From a virus, in the IMG/VR virus record IMGVR_UViG_3300024346_000069, positions 1 through 58,419 of that record: DNA of 58,419 bases, one strand, 5' to 3'. Positions 41,225-50,951 of this stretch are shown here, one piece after another (the stretch's first letter is position 1; the number at the start of each line of letters is the position of its first letter). The notes beneath the pieces were generated by a model, which worked only from the letters and a program-made list of their open reading frames with translations, was not told the origin of the DNA and did not search any database. A program made the position numbers and the translations under genes.

Positions 41225-44200
41225 CTATTTACCTTTTTCACTCAACTTTTTAAAGATAAAGTCATCAAATGTTGAACCAGGTGAGAATAGACTATTTAAA
41301 TTATATAGTAACTTAACAATCATATCTAATTTAACTTCTTCTGGACTCTTTTTAGGTTTTCCAAAAGCAGTAGCTTTTTTAGTATTAACACCAGATGAAA
41401 CACTAGCTCCCTGACTTCCTAAAATTTTAGAAAGTGCTGTTGATTTTGATTCTAAAACTTTAAGAACATTATCAAGTGACTTAGAATCAACTCCGGATAA
41501 AGTAGTAATATTAGCAGTTAGCGTATTCAATTGTCTTAATTTAGCAGTATCGATGTTTTTAATTGAACTTGTAAACTTACTTAAAGATTTTGATAGTTTA
41601 TCAAAAGATTTTGACATTTTCACAATACCATCAGTTATATTATTTATAGTCTTATTATTCATCGAGCTAGATATCAAACCAGACTTTTGAGCCTGATTAA
41701 CCTTCTTTAACATATCAACATAATCAAGTATATTACTTGACATTTTTTTAACATAATTTCCAGGAATACCCACAGCGAAGTTTCTATAATTATCTCTAAA
41801 TTTCTTAGATACTCTGATTATTTCATTAACTAATGTATCTAATGAAGATTTACCAAAACTAATAGTTTTAACACTATCTCTAAGTTTTACAAAATCTTTG
41901 ATATTAGTAATCATCGATTTTAAAGATTTATCAGAAGCGTTATTATATTTAATACCATTCATAGAAGTGGCGGTACTTTTCATAGACGATACTAATCTCT
42001 TTAAATTAGAAATTTTAATGAAATCAAATAATGATGTCAATCCAAGAATCTTCTTAAACATTTTAAATGCAAAATAAGTACCATTTGACCAATCCTTACT
42101 AGGATAATTAGTAAAATTAGTTTGATTAAATATATTAGAAACTTTCTTAATAGTTTTTGCTACGGATTCAATAGAAGAAGTATAATCTTCAACATCAAAC
42201 GAATCAAATAAACCACCACCTTTTAACATTTTATAAATTGGTGAGAAAGCTTCGATAGCAGATGAAACACCACTTGCCCATTCAGCAGTAGGACCATTAA
42301 CATATACACCAGGATTTTCAGCAAATACCTTAGCCGCACTAACTATACCAGTAGATATAGAAACTATAGCATCAACGAAATCCTCAGTATCAGGTGCTGA
42401 TTTAAACCAACTAGCACTATCTGATAACATCTTATAAACTGGTGAAAACGCACCAACCGCAGCTGAAACGCCAGCAGCCCATTCACTAGTTGGACCATTA
42501 ACATAAACACCTGGACTACCAGCAAATGCATTAGCAGATTCAATTATACCCTTTGATATAGCAACTATAGCATCAACGAAATCCCCAGTATCAGGTGCTG
42601 ATTTAAACCAACTAGCACTATCCGATAACATCTTATAAACTGGTGAAAATGCTTCAACAGCAGCTGAAACACCAGCAGCCCATTCTTTAGTTGGTCCGTT
42701 AACATAAACACCTGGACTACCAGCAAATATGTTAGCTGACTCAATTATAGCAGTTGATATAGAAGATATTGCTCCAACAAAATCCTTTACCTTAGGAGCT
42801 GATTTAAACCAACTAGCACTATCTGATAACATCTTATAAACTGGCGAAAATGCTTCAACAGCAGCTGAAACACCAGCAGCCCATTCACTAGTCGGACCAT
42901 TAACATAAACACTCGGATTACCCGCAAATATAGAAGCTGCCTTAGTTATACCAGTCGCAATTGCTTCAATTGCTCCCGAAAATTTATCAATATCAGGTGC
43001 TGAACTAAGCCATCTAGAACTATCCGCTAACATCTTATAAATTGGTGAGAAAGCTTCTAATGATTTTGAAACTCCTTCTGCCCACTCTTTAGTTGGTCCA
43101 TTTGTATAAACACCAGGAGATGATGCTAAAACTGAAGCAGCTTTGGATATACCAGTTGCAATAGCTTCAATCGCACCCGAAAATGCTTCAACTGTTGGTG
43201 GATCTTCAAACCAACCATCACTATTAGCCAACATCTTATAAATTGGAGAGAATGCCTTTAATGCCTTTGTCACACCAGTTGCCCACTCTGGTGTAGGACC
43301 ATTTGTATAAACACCTGGTGATGATGCGAGAACCGAGGCAGCTCTTGATATACCAGTTGCTATCGATTCAATAGCACCCGCAAAAGATTCAACTGTTGGT
43401 GGATCTTCAAACCAACCATCACTATCAGCCAACATTTTATAAATTGGAGAAAAAGCCTTTAACGATTTAGAAACTCCTTCTGCCCATTCAACAGTTGGAC
43501 CATTTGTATAAACACCAGGAGATGATGCTAAAACTGAAGCAGCTTTAGATATACCAGTCGCAATAGCTTCAATAGCACCTGCAAAAGCTTCAACTGTTGG
43601 TGGATCTTCAAACCAACCATCACTATCAGCTAACATTTTATAAATTGGAGAGAAAGCCTTTAAAGCAGTCGAAACTCCAGATGCCCATTCCTGTGTAGGA
43701 CCATTTGTATAAACACCTGGTGATGATGCAAGAACCGAAGCAGCTTTAGATATACCAGTCGCGATAGCTTCAATCGCACCCGAAAATGCTTCAATTGTTG
43801 GACCGGAACTAAACCAACCATCACTATCAGCCAACATTTTATAAATTGGAGAGAATGCCTTTAAAGCAGTTGAAACACCAGAAGCCCACTCTTCAGTTGG
43901 ACCATTTGTATAAACACCTGGTGATGATGCAAGTGTAGAAGCAGCAACACCAATACCAATAGCTATAGTTTCAATAGCATTTGAGAAATCATCGATTGAT
44001 GGACCGGAACTAAACCAACCATCTTCATCACTAAGCATTTTATAAATTGGTGAAAATGCTTTTAAAGCACTCGAAACACCATCAGCCCATTCAACAGTAG
44101 GGCCATTTGTATAAATATCTTGACCAGACAAAGCTCTGGCAGCAACCCCAATACCTGTTGCAATTGCCTCAATAGCCCCAGAGAAATCTTCAATTGATGG

Positions 44201-47200
44201 ACCGGAACTAAACCAACCATCACTATCAGCTAACATTTTATAAATTGGTGAAAACGCCTTTAAAGAACTAGAAACACCATCAGCCCATTCAACAGTAGGA
44301 CCGTTTTTATAAATATCTTGACCTGATAATGTTCTTGCAGCAACCCCAATACCTGTTGCAATTGCCTCAATAGCCCCAGAGAAATCTTCAATTGATGGAC
44401 CCGCGTTAAACCAATCATCACTATCAGCTAACATCTGATAAATTGGTGAAAATGCCTTTAATGCAGAAGAAATACCAGCAGCCCATTCTTTCGTTGGACC
44501 GTTTTTATAAACTTCTTGATTTGATAAAGATTTCGACGCAATCTCAATACCACTAGCAATGGTTTTAATTGCTTTTGCAAAATCTTCAACAGAAGGACCA
44601 GAAATAAACCAACCATTACTATCCGATAAAATCTCATAAACCGGCATAAAAGCACCCAAAGCAGCAGCAACTCCCTTAGACCACTCAACAGTTGGCCCTT
44701 TATTCCACTGACCTTTTGAAAGAATTTTATCAACTTTAACGATTGTTTCAGCAATTGTTTCAATTGCCGATAAACCAATACCCAGTGCCAATCTACCCAA
44801 TCCAAGTGTAGCCATTATAGCAGTACCAAGTGCCAACGCAGGGAGACCAAATGCCGTAGCCGCTAATCCAACAGAACCAGTCCAACTAGGAGATGGATAA
44901 ACACCATAATTACCTTTACCAAGTATTTTAGAAACATTTACGATTGTTTCGGCAACCGCTTCAATTGCGGACAAACCAATACCCAGTGCCAATCTACCTA
45001 ATCCAAGCGTAGTCATTATAGCAATACCTAATTCTAATGCAGGAAGTCCAAAAGCAGTCGCAGCTAACCCAACAGATGCAGTCCAAGTAACAGTAGGATA
45101 TTTACTATAATTACCCTTACCAAATATTTTAGAAACCTCCACAATTGTTTCAGCAATTGATTCAATAGAGCTAAGTCCTAAACTTAAAGCAATTGCTCCT
45201 AATCCAAGTGTACCCAAAATTGCAACACCAAGTGCCAACGCAGGAAGTCCAAACGCAGTCGCAGCTAATCCAACAGATGCTGTCCAAGCAACAGTTGGAT
45301 ACTTATCATACTTACCAGCAGCTAAAATATAAGAGGTTGCAACTATTGTAGCCGCAATTAAAAGAATACCAGTTAATCCAGCTTCTAAAGCTAACATACC
45401 CAGACCAAATGTTCCTAAAATTGCAACACCAAGTGCCAAAGCCCCTAATCCAAATCCAGTACCTACTAAACCAACAGATGTGATCCATCCAAATGTAGGA
45501 TACTTATCATACTTACCTGCGGCTAAAATATAAGAGGTTGCAACTATTGTAGTAGCAATTAAAAGAATACCACTCAATCCAGCCTCTAACGCAACATAAC
45601 CAAGTCCTAAAGTTCCAAGTATCGCAACACCTAAACCTAAAGCAGCAATTCCAAATAAAGAACCAATCAAAGCAACACCAGTTGCCCATCCAATTGTAGG
45701 ATATTTATCATACACACCAGCGGCTAAAATAAAAGAGACAGCTGATATACCAACAGCAATTGTCAAAATTGAACCCAAACCAATAAGTAATGCTGCATAT
45801 CCAGCACCACCAGTTAGACCTATCAAAGTACCTAAAGCTAAAGCACCAATTCCAAAAGCTAATAAAGATGCTGAAACACCAATTGACCAACCCAAACCTG
45901 GATAACTATCATATTTACCAACAGATAATATTAGTGATGTTAACATAATAACAGTTGCAATAGCAACTATTATTAAACCACCCTTAACAATATCAGAAAT
46001 TTTTAAATTAAGTCTATTTAAAATCTTCATAGCAATAGCTACTAAAACTATTGATACTGATAAAGTAAGACTGAAAAGTAATAATCTAAGTGCTTTACCA
46101 GCAGGTATATCAGCAGCCAAATTTAAAATTTGTGATGATAACATTATCGCTAATGAAATTGCGGTATAAAGTATTGGTATCTTCCAAACATCTTTCATAT
46201 TGAAATTTCTAATAGCTCTACCCATCAATTTAATCGCAAATGAACAAACAATAAATATTGCAGATATTGCCAATGAAGTTAAAAATTGAGTCATGGTAAT
46301 AGGTTTAACCATACTTAATAACCAAGAAGAAGCTAAAATAGCCAATGAAAAAGAAGTAAATAAAACCGGTATTAATGGAATCATTGCCGGATTAATTCTC
46401 GAAATGGACCTAGCCATTATTTTAATAGCAAATGAAAATGCTATAAAAATTATTGATATACCCAATGCTGTTAAAAATTGAGGAAAACCAACAGGAACAA
46501 CCATCGATAATGCCCATGATGACAACATAACCGCGATAGAAATAGCCGTTAATAATATAGGCATTATAAAAGCAGCAGCGAGTGCATCTACAGGATTTAT
46601 ATCCTGAAAAGCACTTAATAATTTATTTATTCCGAAACTAATGACCGCAAACATACCAGCAATTAATATCGCAGTAATAGCTTTTCCAAAGCTAACCGGT
46701 TTAATTAATCCTAAAACATAAGAAGATAACATTATAGCAACAGAAACCGCCAATAAAAGAAGTGGCAATACTAAAGATGCTTGAAAAACTTTACTCAAAC
46801 CAATTTCACTTTTAGATAAAGCATCTAACGTTCTACCTAAAGCAGGTAAAGCAATAGCAAACATACCAGAAATTAATAGAGATGTTATTATTTGACCAAT
46901 ACTCATAGGTCTAACACCAGCCAACACTCTAGATGCTAACATAATACCTAATGACATAGTAAACATCAATATAGGTAGAAAAACCGCAGTTGCTATCAAC
47001 TTACCAACATTAAGCTTCTTTGTTTTTATTTTAGTACCATTTGGCAATGTTAGCGTAATAGGATTCATCATAGAATCCATAATATCCATCATAACTGGCA
47101 TCACAAAATAAAATAATCCAGCAACAGCAACACTCGTTAAAAATTGAGGTATTGTGATAGGAGAAACCATTGATAAAAACCAAGATGAAACCATAATACC

Positions 47201-47785
47201 ACCAGCCATAATAACCATCAAAAGAGAAGTTTGAATGGCTTGTTTAGGCTCAATATTCATCTTAGCAATTCTTTCAAATGCAAGTGCAATTAAAAATATA
47301 CCAGCACTAAGAGCAATAACAGATAAGAAATTAACACCACCAATCAATTTAAAAGCCGCTCCGATAGCTAAGACCGCAACAGCAATTAATAATATAGTAG
47401 CAATTCCCTTCTTAATACCACTTTGATTTTTCTCATTTGTAGTATCAATTGGATTTTTATCACGTTTACTCTTAATTTCAGTTTGTATTCCCTGTAATAT
47501 ATTACCCTGTTTTCTAATTAAATCTGTTTGAACATCTAACTTTTTAGAATTCTCTTTAGTCATTTCTAAGATAGTATCTTGTTTAACAGAAACTTCAGAA
47601 ACACTCTCCTTTAATTCATCTATACCAACTTTTATCTCACTTATAACCTTGAAAAAATCACCACCAGACAGAGCCTTGGCAACATCAGATTTAGCAGAAG
47701 CCCCGTCTTTAAGAGATTCAGCTATTTGTTCCAACGCAAATGATAGATTACTTAAAGCTTCCAATAAACGAACATCCATATCCAT
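41225..47785 (-). CDS. Tape measure protein, 67-residue modular
   Basis: 2186 residues. The N-terminus (1-120) is a helical/coiled region. Then follow about 6 hydrophobic units of about 68 residues (each with a [S/L]S-x-x-L-x-x-x-x-P-x-x-x-x-x-x-x-T signature), about 6 hydrophobic units of 67 residues marked Y-x-x-x-P-T-x-x-W, and about 13 soluble units of 66-67 residues with the same Y-x-x-G-P-T-x-x-W-x-x-G-V signature (KAFSPIYKMLADSDGWF as a typical core), ending with a polar helical tail. Position and length fit the tail-length ruler that is ejected into the cell on infection; the hydrophobic part would form a membrane channel. At 1.5 angstrom per residue it predicts a tail near 330 nm, which is an inference. 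Confidence 0.9.
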   Translation of the reverse strand: MDMDVRLLEALSNLSFALEQIAESLKDGASAKSDVAKALSGGDFFKVISEIKVGIDELKESVSEVSVKQDTILEMTKENSKKLDVQTDLIRKQGNILQGIQTEIKSKRDKNPIDTTNEKNQSGIKKGIATILLIAVAVLAIGAAFKLIGGVNFLSVIALSAGIFLIALAFERIAKMNIEPKQAIQTSLLMVIMAGGIMVSSWFLSMVSPITIPQFLTSVAVAGLFYFVMPVMMDIMDSMMNPITLTLPNGTKIKTKKLNVGKLIATAVFLPILMFTMSLGIMLASRVLAGVRPMSIGQIITSLLISGMFAIALPALGRTLDALSKSEIGLSKVFQASLVLPLLLLAVSVAIMLSSYVLGLIKPVSFGKAITAILIAGMFAVISFGINKLLSAFQDINPVDALAAAFIMPILLTAISIAVMLSSWALSMVVPVGFPQFLTALGISIIFIAFSFAIKIMARSISRINPAMIPLIPVLFTSFSLAILASSWLLSMVKPITMTQFLTSLAISAIFIVCSFAIKLMGRAIRNFNMKDVWKIPILYTAISLAIMLSSQILNLAADIPAGKALRLLLFSLTLSVSIVLVAIAMKILNRLNLKISDIVKGGLIIVAIATVIMLTSLILSVGKYDSYPGLGWSIGVSASLLAFGIGALALGTLIGLTGGAGYAALLIGLGSILTIAVGISAVSFILAAGVYDKYPTIGWATGVALIGSLFGIAALGLGVAILGTLGLGYVALEAGLSGILLIATTIVATSYILAAGKYDKYPTFGWITSVGLVGTGFGLGALALGVAILGTFGLGMLALEAGLTGILLIAATIVATSYILAAGKYDKYPTVAWTASVGLAATAFGLPALALGVAILGTLGLGAIALSLGLSSIESIAETIVEVSKIFGKGNYSKYPTVTWTASVGLAATAFGLPALELGIAIMTTLGLGRLALGIGLSAIEAVAETIVNVSKILGKGNYGVYPSPSWTGSVGLAATAFGLPALALGTAIMATLGLGRLALGIGLSAIETIAETIVKVDKILSKGQWNKGPTVEWSKGVAAALGAFMPVYEILSDSNGWFISGPSVEDFAKAIKTIASGIEIASKSLSNQEVYKNGPTKEWAAGISSALKAFSPIYQMLADSDDWFNAGPSIEDFSGAIEAIATGIGVAARTLSGQDIYKNGPTVEWADGVSSSLKAFSPIYKMLADSDGWFSSGPSIEDFSGAIEAIATGIGVAARALSGQDIYTNGPTVEWADGVSSALKAFSPIYKMLSDEDGWFSSGPSIDDFSNAIETIAIGIGVAASTLASSPGVYTNGPTEEWASGVSTALKAFSPIYKMLADSDGWFSSGPTIEAFSGAIEAIATGISKAASVLASSPGVYTNGPTQEWASGVSTALKAFSPIYKMLADSDGWFEDPPTVEAFAGAIEAIATGISKAASVLASSPGVYTNGPTVEWAEGVSKSLKAFSPIYKMLADSDGWFEDPPTVESFAGAIESIATGISRAASVLASSPGVYTNGPTPEWATGVTKALKAFSPIYKMLANSDGWFEDPPTVEAFSGAIEAIATGISKAASVLASSPGVYTNGPTKEWAEGVSKSLEAFSPIYKMLADSSRWLSSAPDIDKFSGAIEAIATGITKAASIFAGNPSVYVNGPTSEWAAGVSAAVEAFSPVYKMLSDSASWFKSAPKVKDFVGAISSISTAIIESANIFAGSPGVYVNGPTKEWAAGVSAAVEAFSPVYKMLSDSASWFKSAPDTGDFVDAIVAISKGIIESANAFAGSPGVYVNGPTSEWAAGVSAAVGAFSPVYKMLSDSASWFKSAPDTEDFVDAIVSISTGIVSAAKVFAENPGVYVNGPTAEWASGVSSAIEAFSPIYKMLKGGGLFDSFDVEDYTSSIESVAKTIKKVSNIFNQTNFTNYPSKDWSNGTYFAFKMFKKILGLTSLFDFIKISNLKRLVSSMKSTATSMNGIKYNNASDKSLKSMITNIKDFVKLRDSVKTISFGKSSLDTLVNEIIRVSKKFRDNYRNFAVGIPGNYVKKMSSNILDYVDMLKKVNQAQKSGLISSSMNNKTINNITDGIVKMSKSFDKLSKSLSKFTSSIKNIDTAKLRQLNTLTANITTLSGVDSKSLDNVLKVLESKSTALSKILGSQGASVSSGVNTKKATAFGKPKKSPEEVKLDMIVKLLYNLNSLFSPGSTFDDFIFKKLSEKGK
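42070..44706 (-). repeat. About 13 tandem 200-bp repeats in the tape measure gene
   Basis: In-frame copies of a roughly 201-base unit encoding the soluble module Y-x-x-G-P-T-x-x-W-A-x-G-V...; middle copies (43000-43950) are nearly identical, both outer ends more diverged, and the last copy is degenerate. Such arrays are prone to unequal recombination. Confidence 0.88.
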
Positions 47786-47872
47786 AACTAACTATAATAA
47801 ATAACTTTTCTATTATTATCAATATAATTTTTATCTAATACTATATATAAAAAAAAATAACACCTTTAGGAT

Positions 47873-47882
47873 TTAATATATA
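47873..47882 (+). promoter_or_regulatory. Late-type promoter element, gene 47886-48359
   Basis: Exact TTAATATATA, 3 bases before the ATG; a leaderless message is expected. Confidence 0.5.
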
Positions 47883-47885
47883 AAC

Positions 47886-48359
47886 ATGGAGAAATCAAAA
47901 GATATGAAAATTAAAAAATTAATAGGATATTATCTATTAGGTAAATCCATAAAGGAAATAGAATTAGATAGAATCTTAGACAAGATCTCTAATCAAAAAA
48001 AATTATCTAAAAAAGAAATAAATTTCTTAAATCTCTATCAAGAAACTAGAGAAGAAGATATAAAGGATTATATGTATCTTTCTAAAAACATGACATCTTT
48101 TAAAATAAAAGAATTTTTAGACAATGGTATAAAAGTAATTTGTGATCTTTGTGATAAAGATGGTAAAATTGGTCTTAGAATTCTAAAAATTGATAATGAT
48201 CATGATGAAGAAAAGTCAACACTAACCCTAAAAGATAACTCCAAATTTTATTTAGAAGATAAATTTTTATACAATTTAATATATATGAAAAAAAGAGGAG
48301 AATATTCTCTACAAGAACAAGATGAATATTTTGAAAAAATAGAAGAAAGAAATGATTAA
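47886..48359 (+). CDS. Hypothetical protein with DUF6576-like motif
   Basis: 157 residues. Near the N-terminus (about 27-53) it has LDRILDKISNQKKLSKKEINFL, one of five copies in this window of the I-L-D-K-I-x-x-x-x-x-x-S/L-x-x-x-E-x-x-x-L motif. A Cys pair (VICDLCDKDGK) follows. The rest is charged. It overlaps the next gene by 8 bases. Function unknown. Confidence 0.65.
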   Translation: MEKSKDMKIKKLIGYYLLGKSIKEIELDRILDKISNQKKLSKKEINFLNLYQETREEDIKDYMYLSKNMTSFKIKEFLDNGIKVICDLCDKDGKIGLRILKIDNDHDEEKSTLTLKDNSKFYLEDKFLYNLIYMKKRGEYSLQEQDEYFEKIEERND

Positions 48360-48612
48360 AAAATTTAAAGATTTTATTAACGAAGAATTTTCATTAGTTG
48401 GTAGTATGGGACCTGCTTATGGTAAACAAGAAATACCAAATACAATAAATAAATCACACACAAATATAATACTGTCGGATATAGATAATAAATTCTATAC
48501 ACAAGATGATTATGAAAATCTACATAACGAATACCTAAAAAAAGGAGGAAAACCACTATCCGGATTTTCAAAAGAAAATATAGAATTAATTCTAACTAAA
48601 ATCAACCAATAA
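48352..48612 (+). CDS. Small protein with leader-like N-terminus
   Basis: 86 residues. Begins MIKKFKDFINEEFSLVGS, which resembles both the shared leader and T4 internal-protein leaders (MKTYQEFIAE). The rest is polar (NTINKSHTNIILSDIDNKFYT, GKPLSGFSKENIELILTK). Coupled to the preceding gene by an 8-base overlap; its end converges on and overlaps gene 48602-49903 by 11 bases. Confidence 0.6.
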   Translation: MIKKFKDFINEEFSLVGSMGPAYGKQEIPNTINKSHTNIILSDIDNKFYTQDDYENLHNEYLKKGGKPLSGFSKENIELILTKINQ

Positions 48613-49903
48613 CAACAACTCTAACACTAGGTATATAATTCTCAGCCAATAAATCTATTTGATTAGCTGATGTTTTTATAACATTAACAAATATATTCTC
48701 ACCAGTAACTTCATCCCAAGTATTAACAACTATATCATGTGTGTTTAATCCATGTATTATCGAATATGTAACTCCAGAATTCATTGATATTGTAGTTGAA
48801 AACTTTGTTATATCATTATTATAATTACTATTTGGACCATTAAAATTAACCATTTGAACATTTCCATAATTGGAAACTGTTCCACCTTTTATATCCAAAC
48901 CACCATTTAATATAATCACACGACCATGCGTATCAATATCTAATCTACCCTCAACCGTTAAATCACCATAAACAATATATTCATTATAATCAGGAACCTG
49001 AATAGCCTCATTACTTCTTATTCTCCATTTAATATCAAATGGCGCCATATTATATGGTTTACCAAAAATGAAATTATTATCTTTATAATATAAAGTATAT
49101 GTTAAACTAGGACTTAAATCACCATATAATAAATCACTTAATCCATTTGACGTTTGTTTCTTTATACTTTTAGCACCAATACCATTAATATTTAAAGTAG
49201 CTGTTGTAGTAGAATTAGTTGCGGAAAAACTAACCATATACAATTGATCACTATTATATGAAAATATACCAGGTAAAGTAGATGTATATGTTGAACCATT
49301 TATAGTAGAAGCTGTGAGTGAAACTATTTTATCATTTTCTTTAATCCAATTACCATTTGGATAAACACCACTATAAGTATAAAGTTGATTAGATTCATCC
49401 TCAACTCTAACACTCCAACCATTTTTAGGACTTTCTATAACCCAATTAGAAAACTCAGAACTCCAAGTAACAATTGCACCACCTCTATATTCAGGATCTA
49501 TCCAATTAGGACCACTTAATATATAAGTATCATTTAATCCAGTAATATATCTATCGCCATCTAAAGGTGATGTTGGCTCACTAATTTTAATCGATTTAAC
49601 AATATTTATCCAATATCCATCAGTATCACCTATACTCAGTTTAGACCAATTGGAATTATTATTAATATCATCATCAACTCTATTATAGACTAATTGATAA
49701 GTACCATTATTAACACCATCATCATAAATAGTACAAGTCATACCCCAATTTCTTCTTTGTCGTATTATTAAATTTCTTTCTGTTATTGTAGCATATGAAT
49801 GATGACCACCTCTTATTTCATTATCCCAAGCAGTTGATATTCTATCTAAAGTATCACTTGGTCTAATTGTTGCATTTATTAATGTACCTATATTCTTACT
49901 CAT
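48602..49903 (-). CDS. Tail fibre or baseplate appendage protein
   Basis: 433 residues, rich in Asn, Ser, Thr, Gly and aromatic residues with many short beta strands (GTYQLVYNRVDD, NGWSVRVEDESNQLYTYSG, TVEGRLDIDTHGRVIILNGGLDI, YSIIHGLNTHDIVV). This composition and its C-terminal VRVVVIG end are typical of trimeric tail appendages. The N-terminus MSKNIGTLINATIRPSDT resembles attachment regions of virion-mounted proteins. Followed closely upstream by the related-looking gene 49913-50872; exact role unknown. Confidence 0.7.
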   Translation of the reverse strand: MSKNIGTLINATIRPSDTLDRISTAWDNEIRGGHHSYATITERNLIIRQRRNWGMTCTIYDDGVNNGTYQLVYNRVDDDINNNSNWSKLSIGDTDGYWINIVKSIKISEPTSPLDGDRYITGLNDTYILSGPNWIDPEYRGGAIVTWSSEFSNWVIESPKNGWSVRVEDESNQLYTYSGVYPNGNWIKENDKIVSLTASTINGSTYTSTLPGIFSYNSDQLYMVSFSATNSTTTATLNINGIGAKSIKKQTSNGLSDLLYGDLSPSLTYTLYYKDNNFIFGKPYNMAPFDIKWRIRSNEAIQVPDYNEYIVYGDLTVEGRLDIDTHGRVIILNGGLDIKGGTVSNYGNVQMVNFNGPNSNYNNDITKFSTTISMNSGVTYSIIHGLNTHDIVVNTWDEVTGENIFVNVIKTSANQIDLLAENYIPSVRVVVIG

Positions 49904-49912
49904 ATATCTTAT

Positions 49913-50872
49913 TTATTTTATAACAATTTCTACTAATGAATTATATTGAACATTACTAACCCAAACATCATAATCAACACCATTAAATCCATATCCATTT
50001 GTAAAACTATATTCACTTTTAACTTTTGTAAAAGCATTATTGTTCATACCATTTACACTAAAGTTAGGTTCTCCAAATTGAGAAGGCCACGCAAAACATA
50101 AATATCTATTGTTAGCATTAATATTATAAGTAGATGACATTGTTGATGAAAGTTTACTACTACCTAATCCGCTAATAATAGAATCATCAATATAGTCAGA
50201 AACATCTATTAGTGAAGCGGAATCTAATAAAAGATCAGGATTACCAACTGTAGATAAACTTATAGTACCCCAATAAACAGAACTCATCCAGTTTATTGTA
50301 GTTGATTTAATTAAATTATTAAGACCATCATATGAACTCATCGTAAATGTATTAACTTCAACTAAACCCGGAGTTAAACTATGTGTAGAAGATACAGTCT
50401 CAACACCAAATTGAGAATCGCCAGTAACAACAATACTATTATTAGAAATAATAATTTCCTCTATACTATCACTACCCTTTAAAACCGACCAACTTAATTC
50501 AACATCTAAATTAGATCCATATTCTCTATTAATATTAGAAGCAGTCAATGAATTAACTTGTTCAACATAGGGATAAATCATTCTATCTAAAACATCCGTT
50601 ATCATTCCACTAAATGTAGAACCGATTGATAAACCACCAACAGATATTAGAGTAGGATCTAATCTATCATATTTAAGACCATCATAAGATTGAGATGCAA
50701 ATATTTGAACATCTTCTATCCTATTCCATAATGTCCAATTAGAATCTCTTAAATCTTTAACATCTAATGTAGTACCATCTTCAGATATTTGCAATAAACC
50801 AATTATATTATCTATGTAATCCGATTGTAAAAGTGGATATCCGGAATCATTAAAACTAGAAGTACCAGCCAT
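49913..50872 (-). CDS. Virion appendage protein, unknown
   Basis: 319 residues. Beta-rich, Ser/Asn/Thr-rich. DILTLDVKDLRDSNWTLWN-like start (TTLDVKDLRDSNWTLWNRI), then LDRMIYPYVEQVNSLTASNI and a C-terminal half of Ig-like strand pattern ending YDVWVSNVQYNSLVEIVIK. Probably a structural partner of 48602-49903, 9 bases away in the same unit. A late-type element is 18 bases before the ATG. Confidence 0.68.
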   Translation of the reverse strand: MAGTSSFNDSGYPLLQSDYIDNIIGLLQISEDGTTLDVKDLRDSNWTLWNRIEDVQIFASQSYDGLKYDRLDPTLISVGGLSIGSTFSGMITDVLDRMIYPYVEQVNSLTASNINREYGSNLDVELSWSVLKGSDSIEEIIISNNSIVVTGDSQFGVETVSSTHSLTPGLVEVNTFTMSSYDGLNNLIKSTTINWMSSVYWGTISLSTVGNPDLLLDSASLIDVSDYIDDSIISGLGSSKLSSTMSSTYNINANNRYLCFAWPSQFGEPNFSVNGMNNNAFTKVKSEYSFTNGYGFNGVDYDVWVSNVQYNSLVEIVIK

Positions 50873-50890
50873 AAAAAAATTATTTTTTAT

Positions 50891-50900
50891 TATATATTAA
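50891..50900 (-). promoter_or_regulatory. Late-type promoter element, fibre unit
   Basis: Exact TTAATATATA on the minus strand, 18 bases before the ATG of gene 49913-50872. Confidence 0.6.
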
Positions 50901-50939
50901 ATTTTATTTACTTTATTTTAACTTTTTAGAATATTTAAG

Positions 50940-50947
50940 TATATTTG
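50940..50947 (+). promoter_or_regulatory. Host-type promoter (TAnnTTTG), RlaP operon
   Basis: TATATTTG, 4 bases before the ATG of gene 50952-52157; the -33 position reads TTTA. Confidence 0.48.
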
Positions 50948-50951
50948 CTAT

